A stretch of 64,000 bases of DNA. It comes from Litomosoides sigmodontis. Lineage: Eukaryota; Nematoda; Chromadorea; Rhabditida; Onchocercidae. The stretch's first letter is position 1. Every line of letters starts with the position of its first letter. Position numbers and translations under genes: made by a program. Under the pieces are notes generated by a model. That model was not told the DNA's origin. It worked only from the letters and a program-made list of their open reading frames with translations, and made no database searches. Shown in pieces: positions 37,957-50,231 of this stretch. The DNA is taken from the NCBI GenBank assembly GCA_963070105.1, contig OY718806.1:8722365-8786364 (forward strand). The letters are read 5' to 3'.

Positions 37957-40119
37957 AGTGTACCGCGCATGATATGCTTACAATCAGTGGGAAGATCCTG
38001 CTATTAACCGATAAAAGGAGTCGGAAAATTGACAAGTAGAAAGAGAATCCGAATTGAGAGGTAATTCAATATGATGATGAGGTAATTCAAGTAGCTCCTA
38101 ATAATACAGATCAGACAATACGATGGATGATGGGTGGCAATTGCGTTGGTCGGAAGGAAGAAACAAAAAAAGCAAACAGGAAGATAACGTGAACTGAAGA
38201 GCAAGTGGTGGATGTGAGAGCATCGGCAAGAACACACAAACCTCTGTTGATATTACCAAAGCTCCTGATCAGACTCAGAAGCATATCCTTGTTGTGCAGT
38301 GAGAAAGCATTTGTTTGCACCTTTATTCTTCAAAAATCTTACAAGTAGAAGAGTTAGTGATATGATAAGGTCATCGTATAAATTTCTTTCTCATAAAAGT
38401 ATTAAATCTTGAAATAACGACCGGTAATATGCAAAATGCACAATAATCACCGATTTATCGTCTCATTTTAATCGGTTCTCGATGTAATCAGATGAAGGCC
38501 AGTCGTGCGTTCGTCCTGAAATATGCTCCACTTGTCATCTGATGCAAGTATCTAATTTACAATCTGCTTTTATAACAAAGTCTTATCTTTCCCGAAATTA
38601 CAATGAAATCAAATGAAATCAAAATTAATATAACGAAAAAAAACTCAGCTGACCACAGAAATTTAACGAATGAAAATTAGATAATACAGAGGTAAAGATC
38701 AAACAGAATATTTTCCAGGATAGGCTAATCACGAAATTATCATTAATTAACAATGCTTCTTAGCGTGGTTCTCAGTATACTCACAACAGTATATAAAACA
38801 ATAAGAGTGGGAGTTCTCAATCATTGTAAATAGGCTACGTTAAAACATTAAAAAATTCCGGGACATACAGAAGGTTAATTAGCCATAAGATATAAACTAA
38901 GCGAAAAAGTCTCAAACAGTTAACACTAAGCAAATGACTGAAAATGACCCTGAACCCTGAAAAATCCTAAAAAAACTGAAAAGTAAATTTTTTTCAGCAA
39001 TGCTTATCCGAGAAAGTAAAACCGAAAATTCCTTGTAACTGCAATCCAAAGGGTGTCCTAACTACTCCTAATTCCACCTATTTCGCATTTTCTTCGTATT
39101 TTTCCTTCACAATTAGTATTAAAGGACAATTTCGATCTGTCTTAACCGTCCAGGAAATAGTACTTAACAAATGCTGAATAAAGGATAACCGCACTACCAC
39201 ATATTTGCTCACTTCTGGAACAAGTATTTCCACCAACTGCAGTGACTTACAGAAACCAGATTTAAAATTAATTTTTGTATATATAATAACGAACGGTATT
39301 CATTTCATCAACAAGAGGGGACTGGAAGAAATTTTGAGATATAAATAAAAGGAAAAAACCAACTTTTCTACGACAATAAGTAACTTATATGCCTATATCA
39401 CCATTACGATAAACTGTCCATTCAATCATAAAGATTTTTCCTTCACAATAACACCAAAAATTTGAGACAAAAAGATGAAATAAAATTAAATGAAATTCCA
39501 AAATTATACAAGCAACTAGATTGCAAGATTACTAAATTGTCTTCTGTTCCCGGAATTTTTTTCACCTGGTACACTACCTACCACAATAAGTGTGGCAATA
39601 GTAAACTTCCTTCACACAATATGTTTTGTTTCCTAGTCCTTCAGTAAAAGTTGACGAGGCCGCAAAACAATGACAGCTAAGTTAGCAGTTTAAAAAAGTT
39701 GACAGGAAACAAGCTGACCGGTTTCTAAAAATCGGCAGCTAATCTAGCATAAAATTTATAGTCAAGGCTAAGACAAATGCAAATATACTAAATCATGAAA
39801 ATGATAAAATGAGCATAATTTTATCTTTTCAAGATTTTGGAGATTTCGGAATCTTACGTTATACGTAAGATTTATGCCGAACAAAATAAAATATTTTTCC
39901 TCGGTGAATCTGCTCAAGCAATGATAATTATCAAAACGGAAACAATTCCAAAATAACCGACAGAGCTGACATCAAAGATAAAACAAGAAACAAAATATAG
40001 GTGCCTAGCAACGGATGAATGGATATTTTACCCAACCCAAATGCGTATTTGCAAGCAGCACTGGGAATTCCTAGAAGTTTTTATACCACTTTGTTAAGAT
40101 GGACATAAACCACACTTAC
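37957..40119. other. Region between K+ channel and MPP beta genes
   Basis: The right part should contain the last coding exon of MPP beta, which was not identified with confidence; an acceptor at 40071 opens a frame in phase but its hydrophobic product does not resemble the expected end. The left part is the upstream flank of the channel gene. No other exon is supported. Confidence 0.4.
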
Positions 40120-43100
40120 CAACAACGGTATAAGCAAGTGGTTTGTTCCGAAAAATACGTGATGCTACTTCCTTCACTGTTTTTGCCGTCACTGCCTAAA
40201 GCTTGAAAATCTTTAAAACCTAAATTATATGAAAAAAACAAATTTTGAATCTAATGGGATGCGTAAATACTGTGGAAATAAAAAAAATGCAAAAATTACA
40301 GTTACTGAAAGAAAGTTGAGTTTGTAACTATGAATTGACTAAATTGACATGTTTTTATTTATACATGTTCATAAAACCACGAAATATCGAAAACTGCTTA
40401 CATTGATTCGTACTTCCAATTCGTGCATAGGTATTCGTCTTCCATAACACAACAACTGCCTGTAAAGAATATATTACTTGAGTATTGATGAGTCAAAAGT
40501 TTTTGATCTAAATCCAGAACATTTAATATTCCACTTGTCTGCCCTATTGAGACATAAGATCACGAGAGCAATCACTATCATCCTAATAATAACTGCCATC
40601 GATATCACAATCATTAACAACAACACTATAGATAATTTGTGCAACGAATTCTAGACTAGCAAGATACCAACAAAGTCATTTCTTGACAAACTACTAAAAA
40701 ATGCTATAAAATTTGGAAATCAAACTCGAGAAAATAAGCTGAAAAAATGCTTTAATTGAACACAAAAACACAAATAGTTGAGAAAAATTTTGATGAAATT
40801 AAGTGTCAAAATCCGTCACTCTCATTTCTCTTTTTCTAAATAAATGTCTGTTCGAAATAATCTGCTAGAAACACAATAAACGAACAAAATTTCTATCATA
40901 TCAATCAACGTCTACCACTATCCATTCAAACCTCTTTTCTTGAAACGTTTGCTCAAACTATCTTATCTTACTTTACCAATACCACATACAAGTATAATGC
41001 GCTCCCAGTATCGTGAGAACCATCTCGGTAAGACTACCCAGCATATCTCTAGGATTCCAATCCTACAACTGCATAACTACACCTTGTACTTTAATAAAGA
41101 AAAAAGTGAATACCTCCCAATATCCTCACAAATTGGTGTCGATCCGTCGAGCATAAGGGACATATTTGTCAGTAATGACCGTTTTCCTCTTTCTACCTCT
41201 TCCTCAGTTATATTATCGCATAAGTCAATCCTAAAAGCAAAATAAACAAGCTTTAGGACCGAACTCAACAATAAAGTTCGAGAAACTGATTGATCACACA
41301 GCAAATTCTGCCTTAATCTCTGTTTTCTGATGTTTTTAATCAAGACAAAGATTTACGGTGATAAGAATAGTACCATTGCTGCGTAATACTGTCCACAACA
41401 GCGCGAGCTCCACTTTCTTCACATACGAAATAAACGCCGACTAGACCGGTATCTTTATAACAAGTATTAAAAGCTTGAAATGATTGAACTCGAGCATTTA
41501 AACCTAAACTTTGGGCCAAACGTGATGGCGCGTTTATTCCAACTGCATTTGTTCGATCCCATTGTCCAATCAACTAAAAAACTGCCGAGATTTAGCAGCT
41601 TAGAATTTCATTCAAACAAGCTTTATATCCAATTCCAGAAGAATGGCTTACTGTATTCGCGACCATTAAAGGAATATTATGAGGATGGGTCCATGAAGCT
41701 CCTTCAACGGCTAGTGCACCAAATACCATTGACATTCTTTCATCTCGGATGTCCTGCTAAAATTGCATCAGCCAATAACAAGTCCATGCCAAAAGCACAT
41801 TTGAATCATAAGACTCCATTGGAGTAAACTTTATTAGAATGCTTAGTTTGATTGAAGAGGATATGATTGTCAAAACTATTTTTTTACTGTTGATTTTTGG
41901 AGTGTAACTTTTAGATCTTTATGTTTGAAATGGATAGATAATACAAATGTTAATTGCTTCCAAGCATAGTCAACCTACACGTTTAAAAATTTGTAAAAAA
42001 TTTTTTTAATCCATTATTCACTGGATTATCGCTCAATATGCTTATATACATAAAGCCAGTAATAGCGACATTCTATAACAAAAGGAAGAATTTTATTTCT
42101 TTTCTAAGTATTCAAAATTCAATGACTTTAATTATAGACTTTGCTTTTCATTACTAACTTCTTCGTTCTAGTGAATTAAATTCTTTGAAACAAAGTAATG
42201 ATCACAACCAAAAGAGAACAAAATATCCCACATAGCTTGTCGTAAATTTTCCAGATTCAGCTACGAAATTTTCGTCAACTCCACCCAAATCGCCGAAATA
42301 TTGTTTGCCTAAGTCAACCAATTTCTGATGATCAACACCTCCTGCAGCTGCTAGCACCATATGAGGTCCTCGGTAATGCTCATTTATGTACTTCACCAAA
42401 TCTTCACGTTGCAATGACATGAAATTGTAACATAATGAACTTGACTTCCATGGCTGCACACAAGCAGTTCAAAAATTCAGTTGGAAAATTCATCGATTAC
42501 ATAAATAAAATGAGGAAATTTTATGACTGTATTTTTGAAACTTTTCAGTATCCGACCTTTTTTAACGTCAAAATTGCATAACAGACAGATATGTTTTACT
42601 TGATATTTTCAACGGGCCCAAGTATTGTTCTTGCAAGTGAAGTGCCCTTGAATGCACCAGCATGAAGATGGTCGAACACAACCTCCTGCAAATTCTGCTC
42701 AACTTCTTGCATTTCGCGCAGTATTACACCGCGCTCACGTTCGATTTCGACACTCCTCAACTGACTGTTACGTAATATGTCGGCAAGAATTTCCACAGCT
42801 GTAAAGTTTGCACTCATTTTTTTTTAAAATGTAGAAATGATTTATTGGTGTTGCTGACTGGTTGAATGTGTACCATAGAAAACGAAAAAAACCTCAAACA
42901 ATACCGTCCTTTAGAGAATAATATAACTATAATATCCATTACGGAACAGCAATGAAATGAACCGAAATATTCACATCGTGATCTAAGTAACAACTGTTAC
43001 GGGTTAGAAAGAAATTCATGTACCGCGATCTAGATCCTGTGAGAAGCATTTTGCATAATACACTGTTTGCTCTCGTGAAGTATATGCATTCAAATGCGCA

Positions 43101-43808
43101 CCCATATTTTCCACTTCTAGTTCCAAGGCTGACTGTGAACGTTTCATTGTGCCCTTCAATGAATATTATTACAATGAACAAAATATGAAACTCCGCTAAA
43201 ACAGCACAACCATGAAATAATCAAAAAGTTCAAGGATATGAGAGAAGCATAACCTTAAAAGCCATATGTTCCAGAAAATGGGCAACACCGTTATTCCTGT
43301 CATTTTCGAATCGACTACCGGCATCAATCCACACACCTACCTTAAAAAAACTGTTGCTCTTGATAACATGAAAGGGATCATGTAACAACAGCAGTATTAC
43401 TCCCTTTCTTTTTCTGAACATCAATTTTAAGCTATGTTTGAAATAAAACTTTCGTCAGACCATCAAAAACACACAAACCGTAGTGGTGAGAAGCTGTGAG
43501 TTTTCAGAAGCAATCCGGAAACCATTACTTAATGAAGTTATACGTGTTTCCGGTATATTCAAATAAACTGGAGATGCAGTTGCAGAAGAGCTATATAAAC
43601 GAGACTGAAAAAATAATTCTGAATTAGTGGAATCATGAGATACGAAATAACCTAGCTTAGAAATTTACCAAATTGCACCAGAAATAAGTGACAGTGACAA
43701 GACACTTACGAATGGTCGTTGCTGTAGGCAGGTAACAAAAGGATCCGGCAAGTGGGAAAAACTGCTACACCGCAATACACCGTTCAGTGCACTTATAAAT
43801 GGGCGCAT
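40120..43808 (-). CDS. mppb: Mitochondrial processing peptidase beta subunit (3' exon not found)
   Basis: Catalytic zinc subunit of the matrix protease that removes presequences from imported proteins. Eleven exons join in phase: 43808-43710, 43604-43479, 43340-43254, 43153-43024, 42798-42600, 42439-42232, 41756-41652, 41573-41374, 41230-41114, 40459-40402 and 40195-40120. The N-terminus is a basic, Ser-rich targeting sequence. The inverted zinc motif HFLEH is intact in [12 protein letters not shown]. Other landmarks: [57 protein letters not shown] and [16 protein letters not shown]. These fit true MPP beta better than the related core I protein of complex III. The last 20-25 residues, expected after TVVG, were not located. 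The exon 5/6 junction gives about eight extra residues (near LCYNF), so that join may be wrong. The tubulin palindrome begins about 310 bases upstream of the ATG. Confidence 0.9.
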
Positions 43809-44487
43809 TACACTAAGCAGATCCGTCTTCCCGCAACTTCTATACGTGTTGCGGAGAGCTATAACTCGATCCGTTCAAAAGAACTAGCACAAAACCGAAA
43901 TGCTTCCTGATATTGCATCAAACGTGAGAAACTGAAAATAACGCAGCTCCAGCGCTACAAACGTGTCCCACGTCGGTAATAATGGGTTTGCATTACTTTC
44001 GTAATAGTAGAGCCGCAATTTGACGAGGGCAAAATCTCTAATCTTGTGAAAGTATTCATTGCTATTTTGAGTTCGAACATTTCCGTTGCTCAATATACCT
44101 TTCGAGCATGGTGGTGAGAAGATGCTCTGCTATATTGAAGGATATAGAGGAAATGTATGAAGTTGGAGAAAAAGATGTTTATTTGGTACCACTTTGAGGC
44201 GCTTTTTTACTGTTGAAATGCCACGCGGAAATCAGCGCCTCGGTGGTTTAATGTTCAGAAATTTCTGAACTTGTTCACAGTGATGAATATAATTCACGAA
44301 GAAAACACTCGTGCATGATACACATATCGTGGGTTAAAGCAGACATTGCACGGCCTTCGAAGATTGCTGCCTTTCCGGTCGAGAAAGGGCAATAATTAAA
44401 AAAAAAAAAAGTCATCGAGCATACGCCAAAACATCGGAAATTAATTATTATAAAGTGTGTGGAGAAGTTAATGTCATTATATATATA

Positions 44488-44640
44488 CTTGACCAAACAC
44501 ATTCACATGGAAGTGGCACAGGATCTCTGTATTTGGGGCTTCTATTATTGTTGAAAAAACAATATGCAAACAGGCGGAAATTTCAGTACTGGTTTCTCGG
44601 ACGGTACGCACATTTTACGTTACGTAATATCAGTTTGCAA
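44488..44640 (+). pseudogene. Beta-tubulin exon remnant (left arm)
   Basis: The frame reads DQTHSHGSGTGSLYLG and then LLLLLKKQYANRR, recognisable as the beta-tubulin block THSLGGGTGSGMGTLL followed by KIREEYPDR. No neighbouring exons are intact. A weak match to the next tubulin exon lies near 44720. It is probably the wreck of an older tandem copy upstream of the intact gene. Confidence 0.65.
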
Positions 44641-45293
44641 TTTTATGATAAAACAAAAGATTCGAGTTCGATTTGACTCAATCTATAGATAAACCATGAG
44701 CAGGCCATTAAATTAACGGTTCCAGGAGTTGGATATTACGATGGAACGGTAAATCGATGAAAATACGGATGTGAACAATGAAGCGCAGTTTCACACGTGT
44801 GAACGCACACTGGAAAGCAGCAAGCAAAGTGATGATATTATTTATTTAAGTTTCAACATTTTTTTTTCATCTTATATGCGACAAATATACTGCAAATGAT
44901 GAAGTAAAATTGTGCTACGATGCAAATCTCATCCACCTAAAGAAACCGGAGCAGTGTGTGGCAGTAATTAATATCCCGGTAAATTGGAACAATGAAGACC
45001 GGTGATTTAACATTCATGATCAGTGCGAAATGTGTCAATCGCGGAACACTTCATCCGAACTACGTACGCGCTAAAGTTTCTACGACACAACATTTGGTTT
45101 CCATTGATGTCAGTGATGCGAAAGCGCACTGACATCCGGCAAAGAATGATGGTGCGCGGTACTAATTATCAAAGGAACCAAATGCTGGGCGCTTCCCTTT
45201 CAGTAATAGAGCTTGAAATGAGTTCGCAGTTCAGTGTTATTGAAATTCCCTCATTAGGTTTGTTGTGTTCGTCCCGAATATTATTCATAAAAA

Positions 45294-45480
45294 CAGTAAT
45301 TTATGTAGATTTTATGAACAAATAACAGTAATTTATGTAGATTTTATGAACAAATAACAGTAATTTATGTAGATTTTATGAACAAATAACAGTAATTTAT
45401 GTAGATTTTATGAACAAATAACAGTAATTTATGTAAATTTTATGAACAAATAACAGTAATTTATGTAAATTTTGTGACTA
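45294..45480. repeat. 32-base minisatellite, six copies (left arm)
   Basis: Six units of 32 bases, the last partial, starting with CAGTAATTTATG. The last two units share a G-to-A change. The right arm has five units and the scrambled third copy three. Confidence 0.95.
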
Positions 45481-45606
45481 ATTTGCATAACTCATACCAT
45501 ATGGTTTAAAAGCAGAGAAATCCGTTTGTCGGTCATTTCGTAGGTGCTTGTTGCGCGCGCGCGCAACTTGGTGTAATTTCATTTGCATTTCACGTGGTGG
45601 TATATC

Positions 45607-47790
45607 ATGGGGAGTATCATTCATATGCAACTTGGGAGATGTGGCAATAATGTTGGAACGAAGGTCTGATTAGCTGAAATAGTTTCTGCTAGGAAGCTTG
45701 GAAGTTTTCTGCTAAGCATAAATTTAATATTTACAGTTCTTTGAAACTATTTGCAAGGAGCACAACATTGAACCAAGTGGCACATGCAGTGATGCTTCGG
45801 ATTTACAACTGGAACATATCGGTGTATATTTTTACGAAGCAGAAGGTTTGTATTGTGTAATTTTCTAATTTTAAATCTGAATGTGGATCGATTTTTGATA
45901 AAGGATACATCAATTTACTTCATCTACTGTTAGGTAAAAATTGGAAATTGAAATTTCAGAACGGAAATACTTTCCTCGTGCGGTAGTTGTTGATTTTGAG
46001 TCAGAAATACCGAGATCGGTGCTTCAATCGACTCATCCAGCACTATTTCGAGAGGACAATTTTGTACTCGGTAGAGCGAGTGCTGGCAACAACTGGGCTA
46101 GGGGATTTTATGGTGGAGGGGAGATGTATGTTGATGAGGTGTTGGACGTTGTTCGGAAAGAAGCAGAAATTTGTGATCGCCTTCAGGTTTGCAAATAAAT
46201 TTCCTTCTTTACCACTTATTTTCATCGAAATTTGATTGAAGAAGGAAGAGCAGCAGTAAGTGAAATAATCCTTATCCTTCTTCTATCACATTACTTTGGC
46301 AAAGAAGCACATGTCAAAAAAGATTTGGAAATTAGTAAACATATTGTGTACCTAGTTATTACAATTAGTTGTATGCATGAAGTGTCATAGTGAAGAGAAA
46401 AAAAAAAGATATTTTTTTAGGGATTTGATATAAGTCATGCACTTGGTGGTGGCGTTGGATCAGGATTCGGTTCACTGATTGTTGAAAAAATAAAGGAGCA
46501 GTACCCAAACCGCTGCTTGTCAACATATTCAGTATTTCCCGCTCATAATGTACGTTATTCGACCATTTCGCATTTTATGATAAAACGGATGAATTGAAAT
46601 TAATTTGCTGATAAATTCACAGCGTGGTGTAGTAAATTAATGGTTACAGGAGTTGGGCAATGTAGCACAGTGGTATAACACCACATTGTCCATCCCAAAA
46701 TTAGCTGAAAATGTGGACGTTACATATTGTGTTGACAATGCGGCGTTACATCGTATTTGTAAGGAAACGATGAAAATAGCTGTTCCAGCAGAAGAAAATT
46801 TGAATGATTTAAGTTGGTTTAAGCTTTTTTTTTCCACCTTACATCTGACAGGTGAAGAGGGAAAGTACGCATGAATGAAGGGAGAATCGCACTGTTGCAC
46901 TGTTACATGGATAATTGTAACAAAAGAATAACAATATAGCTGCTAATGACTACTAATGTCTGTGATTTAAGCATCAATGACCATGGCAGAAATCACAAGT
47001 ATTTTGCGCTTTCCCGGACAAATGAATTCCGACCTGGCTAAATTTATCGGCATCATGGTACCCTTCCCAAAGCTACACTTTTTGGCCTCCAGTTTTGCTT
47101 CGCTTCCCATTTGCAATACAATTATACCTGCGGCCAAAGTCAAGCGTTTGATCGAACAGGTTGCCTTTAGAAGTCTGTAATTTTTATGACAGTTTTTTTT
47201 TTTTAACACAATTCAAGTGTTTAATATTATAGATGTTTCATCCGCATGACATGATAAGCGGTTGTAATCCAGTATACGGTCGTTACTTTAGTGTCATCTC
47301 AATGTTCCGCGGAAATGTTTCGATGGAGGTGAGTAAATGTGTATAAGCATATAATATCTTTTAAACGGCCATTATCGAAACATTACTGAATTTTGTTTTC
47401 TAGGAGCTTAAAAACCAAATTACTGGTGTTCGTAGCTCACTAATCCCTGGATTACAACCACATGACATCAAGATGAACATCACTAAATTGGCCGCATCTG
47501 GTACTTCAGTGAGTGGTGCTCTTGTTGGCAACACCACAGCCATTAAAGAAGTGTTTGCCAAAGTTGGGAAACAATTCGAAAGTAAAATTATAAATTTTCT
47601 TCACTTAATTGATGAATTTATCAAGATATTGTGGAAAAAAAATGGCACAATTTTGTAATTAATTGTAGCAATGTTTCGCCGTAAGGCCTTTTTGCACTGG
47701 TACATACAGGAGGGAATGGACGAAGCGGACTTTATAGAGGCAGAAAATTATATGAACAATATGATCGCCGAATATGGTAACTATGAATAG
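45607..47790 (+). CDS. Highly divergent beta-tubulin (left-arm copy)
   Basis: Nine exons with sound splice sites and agreeing phases give 422 residues: 45607-45663, 45737-45845, 45960-46186, 46421-46549, 46650-46812, 46972-47159, 47233-47328, 47404-47581 and 47669-47790. The tubulin framework is clear: [27 protein letters not shown], the GTP loop, [11 protein letters not shown] and [12 protein letters not shown]. Many normally invariant positions differ. The N-terminus is MGSI instead of MREI; the GTP loop is GGGVGSG instead of GGGTGSG; the M-loop region is replaced; residues 167, 198 and 200 are Y, V and Y; and the protein stops soon after the conserved core (EYGNYE) with no long acidic tail. 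It could be a specialised isotype or a non-polymerising relative. C. elegans TBB-6 is a known fast-diverging beta-tubulin, but orthology is not shown here. Confidence 0.88.
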
Positions 47791-48506
47791 GAAAATCAGA
47801 AATGCAAATGAATCATTGATAAAGCACCAAGTTTCATGTGTTGTCTTTTTTTTGTATTTACGCCAGATTAATTGGTAAATAAATGATCTGTAATTTTGTC
47901 CAAAAAAAAAAGAGTGTCTGTGGTAGAACTTTTTGCAAAAGGACAGACCCATGCCCTTCGTTCTTCTTCTATTGTGCGGTTTTTATTTATAATGGGATTT
48001 TCATGTTTTTCATAATGCGATTTTTATTTAACGAAGCGTTCTTATGCGGTCTTTTCTTATTGATGTAAGAATATTTATTGGTTTAAATTATCAGATGAGC
48101 TTTTAAATTTATTTCCTGGGGACGAATTTATTTGCGGGATTGATTGCATCCTGTGTTGCTGTGATTTTCTTTTCCGAAATGGCGTGAATTATGTGATAAT
48201 AAATTGATTTTCAAGAATTAGTCGAAGTTGAATACCCCATTGCATATTTCTAATCTCATAAAGTCTGCTTATATTCAATAAATCTTCAATGGTTCAATGG
48301 AGAAGAAAAGAGGAAAAAATGTTCATGAAGTCTGATGTGTAGTAAAATTCAATATATTTCAGTTAGAAATGTTCATAAATAATATTTGCGTGAAAAATGA
48401 TTTCATTAGTTTGATGGTATTAGTAGCGGCGGATAATTTTGAGTGATTCAAAAAAATTGCATTTAGTTGCGGATTTCTATAGCTACTTGCGGTGTGTTTA
48501 ATTAAT

Positions 48507-49172
48507 GAATTATGCAATTATCAGTTGATGGTGTTGAGCGAGTTAAAGAAGTTATGTTATGCTTAGCTTTTTCTTCACAGAATGTTTTTTCAGTCTTGCA
48601 TATCTAGCGTAAGGTTTTTACAAGTATACGGTAACTGTTCAATACATCCGGAAATGGATGCACAATTAAAAGATTAGATGAAAATGAGCGTTTGTGTATG
48701 TGTATACTTGGGCCTATGTCTACGTATATATATAAGTGTATTTGTGTTTATGCGGTGTACGTAGAAATTAGTATTTGTGGGTGAAAAAAGTTTGATTTTC
48801 ATATTTTTCTTCCTAGCAAGGATTGCTAGCTCTTTCTTTTTCGATGCCTGTTTTCATGGCAATCACATCGTCGTGACATTTGTCATCCCTTCTAGCTTTA
48901 AACATTATTCGTTTGGGACCGACTCATTTGTACTCATATCGATAAGTCATTGTCCATTTTCTTCGAATGTTTTACCTGGATGAGGGCACTAAAATCGAAT
49001 TGTATCAAAATTTTTCCAAACAATGATAGCCATATCTCAGTTTTTTTTGCTAGATGGAAAATGTTTTTGTGGTGTGAAGATTACTTTTGAGAGGGTGAAC
49101 CAGGAATTGGGTTTTAAAAATAATTCAAAGAGTTACTAGTATTTTTTCTGACTTCTTAGGTGGGCGCAGATT
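48507..49172. other. Unique spacer sequence inside the palindrome
   Basis: AT-rich, no supported gene. It ends just before the first exon of the broken beta-tubulin. Confidence 0.5.
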
Positions 49173-50231
49173 ATGGGGGAAAGCATACATATTCAAGTTG
49201 GTCAATGTGGCAATCAAATTGGAACTAAGGTTTGATTTATTAAAATAATTGTTGAATGAGATATTAGATCAGGAATAATTTTTTTAATTTACAGCTCTGG
49301 GAAGTAATTTTGGTTGAGCATGGTATCGAACCTGGTGGCACTTATAAGGGTGACTCATCTTTGGAATTCAGCAGCTCTCTTTGCAAAGGATCAATTAAAA
49401 TAATCGGAATTTAGCGTTAGTTTTTTTTTCCAGCTCATTTCCATTGTTTATTGTGCCACGTCGTTACAGTCTACTAACAGCAAAATTACATCATAAAAAT
49501 TTTTAAATTTTATTCGCAGGGAAAAATATGTCCCTCGTGCGGTATTAGTCGATCTGGAACCAGGAACTATGGACTCTATACGTTTCTCAAACTTTGGAAA
49601 GCTTCCGGCCAGATAATTTCGTGTTTGGTCAAAGCGGTGATGGAAATAATTGGGCTAAAGGTCGTTACACTGAAGGAGCGAACTTGTTGATGAGGTGTTA
49701 GACGTTCTTGGAAAAGAAGCCGAAAGCTCTGAGTTTTTGCAGGTATTGGAATAATCAGTGTTAATTTTGCCAAAATATAGAAATCAGGAAAGAAATTCTA
49801 TCATCGCTTCTATAAATCAACGTAAAAGAAAAAACTTTTGTAGGGTTTTCAACTAACTCATTCCTTAGGAGGTGATACGGGTTCCGGAATGGAAACACTT
49901 CTTATCGCTAAAATGCGTGAAGAATACCCAGACCGTATCATGTCGTCATTTTCCATATTCCCATCTCCCAAAGTAAGTCTTTGAGTCATCGATTTACTTT
50001 ATATTTCTTTTGTTTAGTTCTCCACCAACTTCGGTAACTATAAGATATGTTGTGCAGATTACTCCCAAATCTTCCATGATGGGTTGAATGGCAGGTATCA
50101 GATTATCGAACCATACAACGCAACTATGTCCGTACATCAACTCGTAGAAAATATAGAGAAGCGCTCTATGATATTTGTCTACGCACATTGAAACTTACTG
50201 GACCTACCTACGGTTATCTTAATCATTTAGG
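49173..50231 (+). pseudogene. Broken beta-tubulin gene, copy B1
   Basis: This paralogue is closer to ordinary beta-tubulin. Exon 1 (49173-49229) reads MGESIHIQVGQCGNQIG. Exon 2 starts at 49295 but hits a TAG at 49412 after SSLEFSS. The next piece (from 49519) encodes [18 protein letters not shown] and is frameshifted by a two-base loss near 49604 and a one-base loss near 49680. A further exon encodes [16 protein letters not shown] and keeps F at residue 167. The last recognisable exon has internal deletions between VENI and [10 protein letters not shown]. Several independent breaks make it a pseudogene. Pieces after YLNHL are not found nearby on this strand. Confidence 0.92.

Larger units (their letters stand above)
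44121..48506. repeat. Left arm of a 4.4-kb inverted repeat
   Basis: Nearly identical to the reverse complement of 55866-60219. Positions pair with a constant coordinate sum of 104371 in the inner part and 104340 in the outer part; the 31-base shift equals one lost 32-base minisatellite unit plus one inserted base. Only scattered mismatches were seen, for example one codon difference near 45138. It contains a tubulin remnant, a minisatellite and an intact divergent beta-tubulin gene. Confidence 0.95.

Noticed and set aside
41480..41827. 115-codon plus-strand frame
   Set aside because: It is antisense to two MPP beta exons; the minus strand carries the conserved protease sequence.
42939..43181. 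80-codon minus-strand frame inside the MPP beta gene
   Set aside because: It is the wrong frame over exon 43153-43024; the correct frame gives the family sequence around [13 protein letters not shown].
45023..45325. 100-codon frame upstream of the divergent tubulin, repeated in the right arm and third copy
   Set aside because: It recurs only because the segment is duplicated. It runs into the minisatellite, has no recognisable domain, and the copies differ by simple changes.
45550..45566. Alternating CG run as a possible Z-DNA or promoter element
   Set aside because: It is only about 12 bases, present in both arms, with no other promoter signal around it.
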